This document shows, piece by piece, positions 48,509-60,920 of a DNA stretch of 64,000 nucleotides. Below the pieces are notes generated by a model, which did not search any database, was not told where the DNA came from, and saw only the letters and a program-made list of their open reading frames with translations. The translations under genes and the position numbers were made by a program. Source of the stretch: Anisakis pegreffii (Eukaryota > Nematoda > Chromadorea > Rhabditida > Anisakidae); NCBI GenBank assembly GCA_035041965.1, contig JAPYMA010000340.1, positions 310,001-374,000 on the forward strand. Direction: 5' to 3'. Numbering within the stretch: position 1 is the first letter of the stretch; each line of letters opens with the position of its first letter.

Positions 48509-51500
48509 CACCGATTTAATTTTCTTTCAGCAGATGAAATCTCGAAACAACTTACGATTGATTGTCAGATAAATTATATGTATCTGACAATCGCAATCTC
48601 AATTGCAGCAAAATTATTGAATACAGCCAATTGCAGGTGTCAAAATAAAAGTAACAATAATATCAGTCAGTACCAATTACTATTGTTACTATTGATCATC
48701 CGAGAGTACAGTGAATATTACTGATGAATAATGAATAACAAAAATGTTAATGGATTGAGAGGATTGACAGACAGATATTTGACTTTAACGTTATATATGA
48801 GGTTTTGTCTCTTCTCCAGAACCTCTTGGAGTGGATATTGCTTGCTCTTCTCTTCGTTCCACTCTTTCTGAAATATTTTTAACGTTTACTTGCTAGAGGT
48901 TATCGCACGAATTGACTCAAAATCGCTCAGTTCTCATTGCGATTTACACATCATGCACAATGAGGAATATACGATGAGACGCGAATCGTTAATGACTGAA
49001 TACAATTTATATATTCACAACATTTGCACACTTATTAATCCGATCCTGCTTCTGTTCTGAGCATCTTGATTTTAATTCATAATACAAGCAACAGCATTTT
49101 CGACAACAACCGGTCTCACTACTGTCAATAGTATAATTGAAGTATGGTGCATAGCCGATGTTCGCTCACCTGTAATCAAAAGCACTGCTCTGCTATTCCT
49201 GCTATATTCAATTGATGCTTATAGCCAGTCACCTATATGTTTGCTCACCAAACTGCCTGATCTTCACTTCCACTCTATAGACTTCGCTGCCTCAGATCCT
49301 CTAAAATCTGCCCAACTTTTGTCAAACAAAACAAACTGAACTGACAAACGAGCCAACTAACAAACAGTAAACTGAAAAACTTAAAGTATCGCGGCCAACC
49401 TCCAATTGAATCGAATGGAATCGACTCAGCAGCTCAAATCGAGTCAACTTCACTCAATGAACAACGAATCAAACGAATAAAATCTCGTCATTGCAGTGTC
49501 CCCTTGCTCAATCTCGACTCTAAAGTAAACACTGAATCTAGCGCAAACGTTGTCTTGGATAAGTACGATTGTATTTATTTACTCAGATATGTATAGTAAG
49601 CAATAGGCAATATATTACAAATATATTCAGTAACTATTCAGTGCGATAATTAAAAGGTAATAGATGAGAGGCAATGATTTCCTTTGAGCATTCAGAAAAA
49701 CTTTTAGATTACTTAATTGTAAGAAATTTTATGTGAGGGCGGAAAATAAGAAAAAGTAATGTTGGAACGTCGAAACAACTGGACTTCATTCAACCAACTG
49801 GTTTGCTCATATCGATCAATCAGCGATTCTGGTTGGTTTGTTTGATTTTATGAATTGTTTCTTGACTGAAGGATTAGAGGAGAGACCTCACCTACCTCGC
49901 ACTGCTGCTGAATCACACTTTAGTAGTCAGACTTTAACAATCTTCATAGGTAATTGACTGCACACTTTTAGGCTAATAATTGTACACAGTTACTTTTTCT
50001 TCCTAGTTCTATATTACTTATTGTGTTGTTGATTCAAATTGTCATCGATAAGTACTCATTTCGAACTCCTGAAGCATTACTCATAAACCCACAATATAAC
50101 TTTAAATATAACAGAAGTAATAGCAAAAATCAACGAATGTAAACCGTACTCGTGTTTGTATTGTGCTGCTTGTCAGTACCAACAATAATATATCTATTGC
50201 ACTGTCTGCGATATCAGATTCTGAACAGATTGGATGAGCGGACCCTACCGGAAATGGATTATTAAGACCGTACGGTAATCGAAAAGACTACCAAAGGATT
50301 CAGAAGAATTGTTACAGGAGATATCAAAAGAAGATGGATACGAGAATATGATGGAGATCATACCAGATGTCCTCATATCAGAATGAGATCAATTGATCAG
50401 ATTGTAGGGCTGATGAAGGAACGACTTCAAGTCTTATCATGATCCAGATTCATTTCTCGATGAGAGTAATTAACAAGGAAATCATTCATTCATTCTCATC
50501 AAATTCGTTTTTACCATACTCCATCAGATTTGTTCTCACCAAGCGAATACTAAGAGGGAACTGTGAAAGATTATGAAAGATTCATTCTTTCATGCATTAT
50601 TCGTCATTTTCTTACTACTTTCGCTCATCTGACTATCTGCTTCATCAACAACCTAATCGATCAGACAATCATTCTGACATGAAATATGCTTTATCTGTCA
50701 TAATGCAGATCCACCAGTTCCAAAACGAATTGATCATTTTTTAGGACATCTGATAGTCACACAGTAACATATCATACTCGAGGATATTCGCAATCTTCAC
50801 TTACTTGATTATCTTTTTTTCAGATTTGTTCAAGAAACATTCAGTTCGAGTTGATTCATTGTCCGTTTGAAGCTGTCACCGACTCATTTGCTACTTTTAA
50901 CTTCAATGATATTGGTACATCACTCGGTTTCGAGCAAAATTTCCCTACGCGAACGGGAAGGAGGAAAGTTTTGCTCGAAATCGAGTGGTGTACCAATATC
51001 ATTAACGTTGTGAGCCTGAGCCGGGCTATGATCCGGGTTGTATCTATTATCTAATTATCTGTTATTATTCGTTACTTTTAAATTCATTTATTGACATAAA
51101 CACTTTAAATTGCAAAACATCAACATCATTTCCATACATACAAATACATTTGCATAAACAAATAATAACCAATACGAAAAAACAAATCCACATTTACATA
51201 TACGTCTGTACATTATCTATGCAAAATGTCAAAGTAAAATTCTACCAAAAGTCCCAAAAATTTTACAATCAAATACGGCACATATACATAACAGGCAGTA
51301 ACCGAACACAACAAAATCCACAAAAGTCACCTATAAAGTGCTATTCCAGCGTACGGCGACGTTATCGACTTCAAACTTTCATCTGAAAAAATAAATAATT
51401 GTAGTGGCAGTATTATGGATTCACTGAAGAGAATTATACCGATTAAATCGCGATCAAATTATCAAATTATATTTTATCAGTCACATGAAAACGATCAATA

Positions 51501-51577
51501 AATCGAATCATTCGAATGAATTCACCATAAAAATGAATACACATAAGCATTTATATGAGCGAACTACCTTACTTATT
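48509..51577. other. Intergenic region upstream of PLPPR
   Basis: About 3 kb that should include the PLPPR promoter. The only strong structure is the hairpin at 50905-51003. Several weak open frames have no splice chain or domain. Confidence 0.45.
50905..51003 (+). ncRNA. Candidate hairpin RNA (40-bp stem)
   Basis: Bases 50905-50944 (starting aatgatattggtacatcact) pair with 50963-51003 (ending gtaccaatatcatt) over a loop of 18 bases. Apart from one single-base bulge the stem has two non-Watson-Crick positions, and both are G-U pairs when transcribed from the plus strand but A-C mismatches on the minus strand. Size and shape fit a long pre-miRNA-like or endogenous siRNA hairpin. A tiny foldback transposon is the alternative. 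There is no flanking open gene on this strand. Confidence 0.45.
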
Positions 51578-54500
51578 TTAATTATCATCATCATTATCAT
51601 AATTCTTACCCGAAAGAAATGCTTCGTTTGAGATGACTCGATCTTCAATATTCGTCGTCTGTTTAGTAGAAAACGGATACCACGCATTCGGCTGATGTGC
51701 TTTTTTCCAGTTCATTGCTATGAATGGTCTCCATGAACAGGACCTTACTTCTCCTTTATCAATAAACAACATCATCAGTTGACCGTTCTCGTTTCAGAAA
51801 TATATATTATCATTTTAATTGCGAATATGCGCTTACTGAACTACTCAATAATCAAGAAATAAAAGTCATCTAGCGAAGTGAAAAAAATATAGGCGAATAC
51901 GGTCTACATTGATTGCAATTTAGGACTTTGGTACAATTGCTAACATTTCTTAAACGGATTTCCAATTGATACAATTTGAATTGTGGTAAGTCAAAAGAAT
52001 TATCACCTTCCTCTTACAAATAAAAGTTTCGAAACATCTTACCATTATAAGGATTCCATTTGATATCAGCGATGACCATAAAAGGCTGATTTGTACCAGA
52101 CGCTCCGGGTCCTTTCGCCTCAATAATCGACGTTAACATCACAAAAACTGTTTCTTCGATAACATTTATAACATCAACCTGCAAGTAACATGTAGATGTT
52201 GAATAACATTAATGCGACTTACTCAATGCCCTTGAAACTTCAAATGTTCACTGAAAAGAGGAATCGTCTCTGAACGCTTTTCAAATTCACCATAGAATAA
52301 TTTCGTTAGGCACAATGATACAAGTTGATTCGAAATGTAACCAAAATTGGACCCAGCTATAAAACCATAAAATTTTACCTCATAGTCGACGATACCAACA
52401 TAGCAATAGCCAGGCAGACGACATTTCACAGCAATTGGTGTAATACGCATGATAAGTTTCTCAATATCAAGGATTACTTCAGTCATGATCAGTTTCTCTT
52501 TCATGCCATGATTCTGGATTGTAGACTCTGAAATTGTGTCATGATTGTTATTATTATTGTCATTTTTTCCAGAATCTGTGTCCTCTTGAATTGCTGTATG
52601 TCAATAGGTAAATATGAAGATTAAGCAATGATGATACGTTGATCAGATAATTGCAGCAATCGATATTGTTTCGCACATCGAGGGCTACTCCTTGGATGTG
52701 CATCAACTATGTGTATTTCTTGAAGCACCACGCCTGACCATTCGTTTCGATCATCCACATTATCTTCTCCTTCCAAAATTTGAAAACTCTGAAATAATCC
52801 ACTGAAAATTATTCTTTAGCTGAACGAGTTGGATTACAGGCCAGGAAATATACACTTGAAATATGACGACTGATAAAAACTAATATTCATTGTTAACAAA
52901 CAGGTTATGGTACCATACACAGGTTATGATTTCTTATTCTAACTGCTCACTGAATGCAGCAAATCAAAAATTATTAGAAATATTATTCACTTTTCTCAGT
53001 GCTCGTTGTGTAGTTGTTGTTATAGGCGTTGTTGTTGTCTGAGTTTGATTATGAGAATAATAATTTGTGAACAGAATACAGACAAGCGTTGTACCCGCAT
53101 TCAGTATGGCGCCTTTATCAAAACAACGTAACAATGTTCTGAAATTCAGCTAGAATCTAAGTATCCGAAGCCATCGATCAAAACACATTGAAACATACGA
53201 GTAAATATGTAACTTGAAAGAATATTTCCGTTTCAGATTGTTAATGCTCATATAAGTGGAAATGATATTAATTTTATCCTCGGTTTGATACATTGTTACT
53301 TTTAATAACGCCCAAACCAATCGTTTCATTCAAAAAAATTATGACCTGCACAATCGTTTCTTCCATCTGGACGACAGCACTATGGATGTGCTCATTGACA
53401 GATGAATGGAAAATTTGAACAGTATGAAGTCAATACCAATTAAAGTTGTCATTGGATCACTTCCAGTTAAGCCATGCCGTGCGATTTCTTCCCTTTAATT
53501 TAGCGTTATCACTCATACGGACGTATCACTTCGGTTAAGGCATTCCAAAATCATCCGGAATTAATCGCCAGAATGAATGTGGAACTTACGTAAAACTGAG
53601 AACGGCGATAAACGATGAATCTTGCGGGAATGTCGCAAAAACTTCGTGCATTCGTTTCGAGTGAAGATCACCAACAAATGCCTTGAAAACATAATGAACC
53701 AACAATCTAGATAAATAGTCATAATGTAATATCATCCAGACCGTGTTTTGATCAATCTGAGTTCATGCTAATGAACTGAGATAATATCAAAATGATGGCT
53801 ATGACAGCAAACTTGTAGACAATTAGGAAAGAGTGCTACAAACCGGAATAAGCTGAGTGGGCGACAGTTGCATCACTATTAAAACCATCTCCACATCGGC
53901 TCCTAAGAAAACCATTTGAGATTTTTTAAGGAACTTCCAAATATGGATCAATTTTTTCAAGAAGAGAACAGCCATCAGAAAAGTCCTTCAGTTGTAAATA
54001 TTAAACGGAGATCAGTCTCCGCAAAATTTTCAAATGTATTCACCAACCAATATATCGATCTGATGAAGAGCTGTATAAGATACCAATTACATAGCTCGAA
54101 TCGTTGGACATCCCCAGAAAAACTGCACTATAATCGATTTAAAATTCAAGCTCATCGAATAGAAGGATTTATAAAAACATTGCATTTCATCAAATGGTAA
54201 TAAGTCGTTAAACTTTAATCGACATATTTCAATTAAAACTTCCCGTCACTTCCCTTCTTCGTAATACAGAGAATCTTACCAAAATAGTGGCTCAACTAAA
54301 CTTACTCTCTCAACAAGTCATAGCAGTGTTCGTTGATTTCGAGAGTATGTGGCATTTTCATAAGGCACAATCGATTCCAAGCACGTACACTCCTCATTGT
54401 TGTCGACTGTCCCCGAATCTAGAGATTGATTAATCTGGCAATGAATGATTCAATGCAATAGGTCAGTTACAAGAGCTCAGATTATACCACTAAAGCGGAT

Positions 54501-54948
54501 GTAACACAGCCTTCTAAAAGACTGTTATCCTTCCAGTTGTCTGACTATATGCAGTGAATGTTGATGCAAACGACTGACAAGAGAAAAATTTATTTCGATC
54601 GGAAAAGCATGCATTTGCGATGAATTGTAACTGCTGTTAAAGCTAAGTCTATGTTCAGAAATTTGTTTGAAATTCAGCAGTATTAAAAGCGCAATTCAAT
54701 GGTTTTTAAATGGTGGCTCTTTAATTCATCACTGTCAATTTTTTAAGAAAGACTTGAATGTTTACTTCTCGTTGATGTAGCAGTCGTGGAATTGAGACCA
54801 GCTGTTTCCTTGCTTTGTCACGACCAGGTATCACTAATTTCTGCCCGTTTGATGGACCTTCTTCAGATGAATCAACGACGGAACGCATTGTGGTACCTGA
54901 TTTTTCTTCTTCTTTCAGAACTAACCTCCAACTTTCATAACGCTTCCG
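51578..54948 (-). CDS. Unrecognised multi-exon gene
   Basis: Minus-strand exons with good splice sites: 54766-54948 (RKRYESWRLVLKEEE, then MRSVVDSSEEGPSNG), 54306-54418 (MRSVRAWNRLCLMKMP), 53590-53681 (AFVGDLHSKRMHEVFATFP), 52638-52788 (WSGVVLQEIHIVDAHPRSS), about 52322-52593 (EVILDIEKLIMRITPIAVK, YCYVGIVDYE), 52043-52178 (INVIEETVFVMLTSIIEAKG, PFMVIADIKWNPYNG) and 51578 to about 51753 (WRPFIAMNWKKAHQPNAWYP). Phases chain among the last four; exons near 53990-54120 and 53320-53470 are unresolved. The exon at 52379-52593 has two possible 3' ends. The last exon either stops at 51578 or splices at TCGG|GTAAGA. It looks like a soluble protein of some 400 residues or more. I do not recognise the family. 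It lies head to head with the ILKAP gene, 650 bp apart. Confidence 0.55.
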
Positions 54949-55595
54949 CTATTCACTAGACGATCAGTTTTGATCCATAAAACACTTAAAATATTGAGAA
55001 GAAACAGAAGTAAAAGGAAATTTATGTTTTACTTGGGAAGAACTCTCGTTCAAGTTTGAAAAAGCAACACCTTAACTCTCGAAAATGCGGAAAAATTCTC
55101 AAATTTCTCCATTCGCGCTGCAGCGAACCTGAGATGAACTGTACGGGACAGTGCGATTGAGACATAGCCACATACTTTAGCCAAGTGCATGCGAAGTCAT
55201 TTGCATGCTGTCCCAAAACGTTTGCATGATCTCTCACCATAGCATTTGGACCTCTCACTGTGTTTTTGACACCTCCCAGAGATATTTTCCCAGACCTAGG
55301 TTCTAGAGATAGCAATCAAACTGTGTCCTTGACCTCCGGGGTTGAAGTTTTCGTTTTTTGCATATTTCTGAATTTTTTCGATTTTTTGCAACCAACTACA
55401 GTTTTCACGTGAAGTCTTCGTATACTGTCATTCAACTTTGTCAATTAACACGTATAGGGGATCTATAATTTTTAAGCTGTATAATTTTTTTGATATGTAT
55501 TATAATGTATAATTTTTTAAAGTTCAGTGATTTCATGTATTAAGTTTTATTTGTTCATAATAGAGAGTGTTTGCTATCGAAAATGAGCAATTTAG
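54949..55595. other. Shared upstream region of two divergent genes
   Basis: Lies between the first visible minus-strand exon of the unrecognised gene and the ILKAP start codon. A 97-codon minus-strand frame (55022-55315) is open but not chained. Either a bidirectional promoter or a further 5' exon may lie here. Confidence 0.4.
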
Positions 55596-58500
55596 ATGGC
55601 CGCCAAACGGCGAATGATGACGCTAAACGCGATCTCGTTGTATGACGATCTCGGTGATTCTGAATCGTCGTCAGCAACGAAGCCATCAGCAAAAACCGAT
55701 GGCGAAAAGTCGGAGCCAGATGCAGAAGCATCGAACCGGAAAAGATTACGATCCGAAGAGGGTGATAAAAATTCCCAAGGTGATGAGAAAGATACGATAA
55801 AATCGAAGGCCGGGAACGCGGCTGATAAGCAAACTGAAAACAATTCGGGTGTCGGTAGGTGGACAACGTTGCTTCTTCATTATTTCAAAAGGCGTGTTTT
55901 GTTTGCATTTTGTTTTGTTGATCAGTATCAAGAATCATCTGCACTCAAAAGAAAACATCCATAAATGATCACATTTTTACACATTTTTGCAATAATTTTA
56001 TTGATATTTAACATGCCTGTACATAGTAACAGTTATAAAAATGGTGAGATTCACAGTCGGGAATTGTTCTACATCGATAGTTTTGTGTATGAATGAGGTT
56101 TCGTTTCTTCGTAGAGCAGAATTATACTGTCATCGGTGCTGGTGATAAAGTCAGTGATAACAGCAGTGATAATGAATACTTCAAAAGTAGTCTGTCACCA
56201 AATGCTTGGTTAATCAGCAAAAGTTGAATGAATTCAGGCACGGTGAGTTTGCTGAGTGTATGCGGATGGCGTAAGGGTGAACGTGAAGAAATGCAAGATG
56301 CACACGTTCTTGAGGATCACTATGATATAATCACAGGTGATATGTATGTGCTTTTGAATTTATGTAGTGAATTCATTCGTTTTTGCTTTACGACTCAAAT
56401 TGTCGAGCAGTTTTTTGAGTCAGCAAAAATATCTTAAGCATGTGAAATGAGGCACAGTGCGGCAATTCATTGACTGAATTACTGTTAAGGACAACGATAA
56501 TAATTCATGACCATTATTAATATTATCTGATTGTGTCAGGCGGCTATTTAAGCCCAACGATAACGACTCATAACTATTATTAATCCACTAAATGGCACAG
56601 CCATTGACTGAATTATGTTTCAAAATTGCAGCAAGGCATGTGCCCTTTATGGTATATTCGATGGTCATGCCGGTAAGAGAGCCGCACAGTTCAGCTCACA
56701 ACGAATGCCCACAATTCTTAAGGATAAACTCTCAGCATGTGTGTACTTCAGTTCATTTAACAGTTAATTTAAGCACATAAATTATCAACTCTTTTGATTT
56801 TCGGCTTCGAATATCATGATTTATATCAAGGATACGGTCATATGAAGCGATAATGTGTCATGTCATTGTGTATTTAATTAGCAACAGCAACTCATTTCGA
56901 GTTCATGCCTCTGTTATCACCAATATCATGAATATCAAATTCTTACTACTTTGACATCCTCCTTTCCGAGATAACAATAAAAGCGCTGGAAATCGTTTAT
57001 CTTCATGAAACGCTAACTCCAATTACTGTTTTGGGAAGCACGGAGGTTTTGGGTTACTCTCCCATGTTGCCCAATAACTCAAAAAGAGCCTGGAGATACA
57101 TTCCGCTTGATCAGTTGAACATGAAACCAATGACCGCTCAGAGTAGCTGTTTTAAACAACTAACAGTAGTAAAGCGATTATGTTTTGAGATCAAAAATAA
57201 ACAATTATGTAACCAAATAGGTCCACAGCAATCGGCGTATTAAACATTCCACAACCGAGCAGTGATGAATGCCCGTTTCCATAAATAATTTGCATAATTA
57301 AACATAGCTGAATATCTATCCACTGAATGATCGCAATAACGATAAACGTTTTACCGATCGCACAGAGCAATCGGCAAACCAATTGCTCAATGTTCGAATA
57401 ATTACCATGATCCTAGCATACCATTTATAATTCAAAGTCACCAACCCAGTATTGTTACAACTTAATTCGGTTGGTTTGATTCAGGCAAGAACGTCGCCGA
57501 ATTGGAGAACTCGTTGAAGCGAATCTTTGTGGATGTTTATCGACAGACTGATGAGCAGTTCCTAATGATGGCCCGTAAAGTGTTAGTTGCTGCTCATATT
57601 ATCGGTTTTATGAGCTGACCTGCTCGCCTAGCCAGCAGGGTGGCGTTAATTGAGGCTAAAACAATGTGCACGGAAACACTGCGAGCATTGTGGCCAGCAA
57701 CGTTACAAACGTTTGATAGTCTGGCCAATCCAGGTAATGGACTGGATTCGATCGGGGCATTTCTGATGTATTCGATTACAGTATTTATGTTACATTTGCT
57801 TGCGGCATTCACCGTTTGTTTGCATACTGACTTCAGGAGACCAACATGGAAAGATGGCACAACTGCAACGACGGTACTCATCTTTAACACGATTGTTTAT
57901 TGTGCGAATATTGGCGATTCAAGGGTGAGTTTTTGCTATTCAAGAGCGAAGTTCACGTTCTCTGAGCACAACCATGTCATCGTTTTTGAATCGCAGTACT
58001 TACCTCGATTGATTTGATCCGTTAGAGTGTAGATAACTGTTAGTGTACTCGTCATTATATGTGTTATTCTGATGGAATTATTGCTATTTGAATAGATTAT
58101 CAATAAAATCATTTGCTGCTGCAGGCGGTTGTATGTCGAGAGAAAAGTGATGGTAGCGTAGTGGCGTTGCAGTTGACATCGGATCACTCACCGTTGCAAT
58201 TTGATGAACGTATGAGAATTCAGAAAGCTGGTGGAACTGTGAAGTGAGTGAAAATATTCAAGAGTTTGTTTTCGAGGAAAGGCTCTGGGAAGGGGGATTG
58301 GCGCATTTTTAAATGAGAATAAATATTCAGAGATGGTCGAATAATGGGTATTTTGGAAGTGTCGCGATCCATTGGCGATGGACAGTTCAAGGCGCATGGT
58401 GTTACGTGCGTGCCGGATGTGAAAAAATTTAGCATCACTTCAGAGGATCGGTAATCTATTGAGTTATTCTTAGATTTGGTTTGGAACTGCAGAGCAGATC

Positions 58501-59082
58501 GCGTAATTCGAGTATTCGATATACTTGTAATAAATTTTGTGGCGGCGAAGGTGATAAGCACAATAATTCATGGTAACAACAATTCATAAGCACAATTCAC
58601 AATTCATTGTAACGCAGTGATAACAACCAGATTAATAATACGATAACAGTGATAACAACCAACAGCAACGAATGACAATAAGATGAAAATATTCATCAAC
58701 ATTTTGAAGGTTCATCCTGATTGCGTGCGATGGTTTGTGGAAAACGTTCAGCAATCAAGAGGCAGTTGAGTACGTACTCAAGAAGTCGAAACAATCTGTT
58801 AAGGTAGCACGTTATCATGTGATTTTCTGATAATATGTGATAAGTTGTGATGGTAATAAAATGATGGTAATGACACGTAATAACAGTAATAAAAATACTA
58901 AATTTCAGACAGAAAACACGAATGAGAGCGAAGAGAGCCTCATTGACGCGCGTTATGTGCAGTGGGAACGGACAGCCGGTGAAATAGCCGCAGAATCGGT
59001 GCGGAAAGGTTGTGGAGATAACGTTTCTGTTATTATCGTTGTTCTTAATGATCGTAACAATTCATCACGATCGTTATCATAA
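55596..59082 (+). CDS. PP2C-type protein phosphatase, ILKAP-like
   Basis: Mn/Mg-dependent serine/threonine phosphatase of the integrin-linked kinase-associated phosphatase type. Nine exons chain in phase: 55596-55854, 56238-56347, 56636-56738, 57485-57581, 57837-57924, 58125-58243, 58331-58450, 58710-58803 and 58909-59082, total 1164 bases, 387 residues, close to the 392 of human ILKAP. The N-terminal 85 residues are a polar, disordered region with a basic patch (SNRKRLRSEEGD). PP2C motifs follow in order: GEREEMQDAHV, GIFDGHAG, WKDGTTATTV, ANIGDSR, RMRIQKAGGTV, GILEVSRSIGDGQFK, LIACDGLWK and GCGDNVSVIIV. The metal-binding Asp residues are all present. The RMRIQKAGG and EVSRSIGDGQ stretches are closest to ILKAP. 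Least certain are the second-exon donor (TAT|GTGCTT) and third-exon acceptor (gcaag). The start codon could also be an upstream ATG in another frame, but that frame closes after 20 codons. Confidence 0.9.
57685..57738 (+). repeat. 54-bp segment shared with 21385-21438
   Basis: Lies in the fourth ILKAP intron, 53 of 54 identical to the intergenic copy. Sequence outside the 54 bases differs, apart from caggtaa words. Confidence 0.8.
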
Positions 59083-60527
59083 GTCATTATCGATATTATT
59101 ATACTGTGCTATTAGTTTATCTCTCAATATATTATAGTTATTATAAAATGTTCATATTGTCCGCACAATTGTTATTGGTGTTACTTATACGTCTAACATT
59201 GAGATTATAATTTTTTATGTTGTTACTGTACATGTTCATAACGGATTCCATTGTCGTCGATTGCGCAAAATCAACCTTGTTATCAATAAGTAGTAGTTTA
59301 TATATGATGAATATGACCATTGCTATTGTTACTTATATCATCCATATTTTGATTGGCATCATTTTATCTTTAATCATGTTACCATTAAAATCATTGTTTT
59401 TACTGTTTTATCATCATCATATTTTAAAAATCGCTCGTGTTATTTTAGTTTATTTAATGCTGATATTTTGTGATCGTTCTCAATTTTATTCATATTCTGA
59501 CTGTTTATGCCAATATCGTACTGAGATGTAGATTGGTTGGTTGGTTCTGACGACTAATTTTTTGTTTTTCTTTTTGTAGCGTTGATTGTTTGCGAATAAT
59601 TTTATATTTTTTCATGCATAATCTGGTATTTGTCCGGATACACCGATGATGATTTCGTTTTCTTCACAAGTTAATCTAGAACGAAGACATGAAAACGAAA
59701 ATCCCTAATGCGGAATAGCAAAAGGTGTTTATGCGTAGTTTTTACGAACAGTCTCCGAGATCAATACCGTTGGTAGTATCGTTCGATCAGTTCAGCAAGA
59801 AAAACACGAGAAACCTCAAATTACGTGGTTTTAGGAGACATGAACTAACAGGGGAAATGAATTACCATTCAAATGTTGAGAGGTACGTTCGAAGCAAACT
59901 TATGATCCTTCAAGGAATACTAAGTACGGTAACATTTAAGCGATCCTACTGACCGGCTTCGCTTGACAACCGTATAATTTCTTCATGAGATCACTCAATA
60001 TACTTTCGATCCCTTTGTTTGTCTTAGCTATAGGACCGTCAGAAATCTCTGATCATCCAAATCTCGAAGCCATTATTTGAGTGTTCGCGATGATAAAGCT
60101 TTAGGAAATTCTCACGATCTTAATTCAGCACTGGTTCTTCATAAGTACATCATTTTGAGACTCTATAACTCTGCCGGTTCTGAGCCTGGGAAGACCTTGG
60201 GCTACCAGCCTGGAAAAAAGTCAAGGTTCCATAAATGCGCTGAACTGCATATGCCTAGCTTGAGCTCAAGCTGAAATGCACGCCTCCGATTATGGTCAGT
60301 CTTTTGAAGGCACAAGTGATGTGTTTTAATGCAGTCAAGTCACTTCACAAGCACCAGCGAGAGGAAATGATTATACTGGCAATGCGAAAGAAGTTAATGT
60401 CGAAGAAGTTGTATGAATGCAGTATGAACGTGGCACATAGATAAGCTTCGGCGAGTAACCACAAACACCTGAGAGATTTCCCCTTATAACGCATTCAATA
60501 ACATTCAAACTTAGTGAAATGATTTCA
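59083..60527. other. Region downstream of ILKAP
   Basis: Very AT-rich 3' flank. An open frame at 59217-59531 is hydrophobic by composition only. A 75-codon frame at 59725-59952 is more protein-like (FYEQSPRSIPLVVSF, FSKKNTRNLKLRGF) and contains a perfect-looking donor (GAGAG|GTACGT near 59890), but no partner exon was found. Confidence 0.35.
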
Positions 60528-60920
60528 TGTATGTAGCCAATGATCAACCCGATGACAATTCTTCCCCTGTTGAGGGAAAGTGCGCACGGTGGGTCCGGGA
60601 ACCCCCGTTACCTGAGCAAATGTCCGAAGACACTACTCAGGCCAACTTACGCGCAAGCCCTATCCCCGGTCAAATCGGCGCCTTTCCCGGGCCGGGAACG
60701 CCCGTGATATATTTCGAAGAATGAATGCTAGAGATATTCGGGTAAATACCGCTAGCATATTTTAAGATGTTTCTCCCCGATTCACCGAGACTGCCGCTAG
60801 ACGGGGAACGCCTGTCGCATTTACCTGAACCTAGCCCCTCTTGTCGGCAGCTCGACGGGTTGGGAACACCCAAATGCGCGATAAAATGTTGCATTTTAAT
60901 ATGATCATTGGCTACACACA
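60528..60920. mobile_element. 393-bp GC-rich foldback element with 19-bp terminal inverted repeats
   Basis: Ends tgtatgtagccaatgatca (60528-60546) and tgatcattggctacacaca (60902-60920) are inverted repeats with one mismatch. The interior is much more GC-rich than its surroundings. It carries repeated small hairpins of the form GGGAACGCCC (cgggaacccccg near 60597, cgggaacgcccg near 60695, cggggaacgcctg near 60800, tgggaacaccca near 60861). Open frames reading inward from both ends are by-products of the inverted ends. No obvious target-site duplication. Confidence 0.55.

Noticed and set aside
53916..54200. 94-codon plus-strand frame antisense to the unrecognised gene
   Set aside because: Overlaps a region with a plausible minus-strand exon, has no domain and no splice partners.
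59217..59531. 104-codon hydrophobic frame after ILKAP
   Set aside because: Composition follows from the very AT-rich 3' flank; no start context, splice chain or recognisable membrane family.
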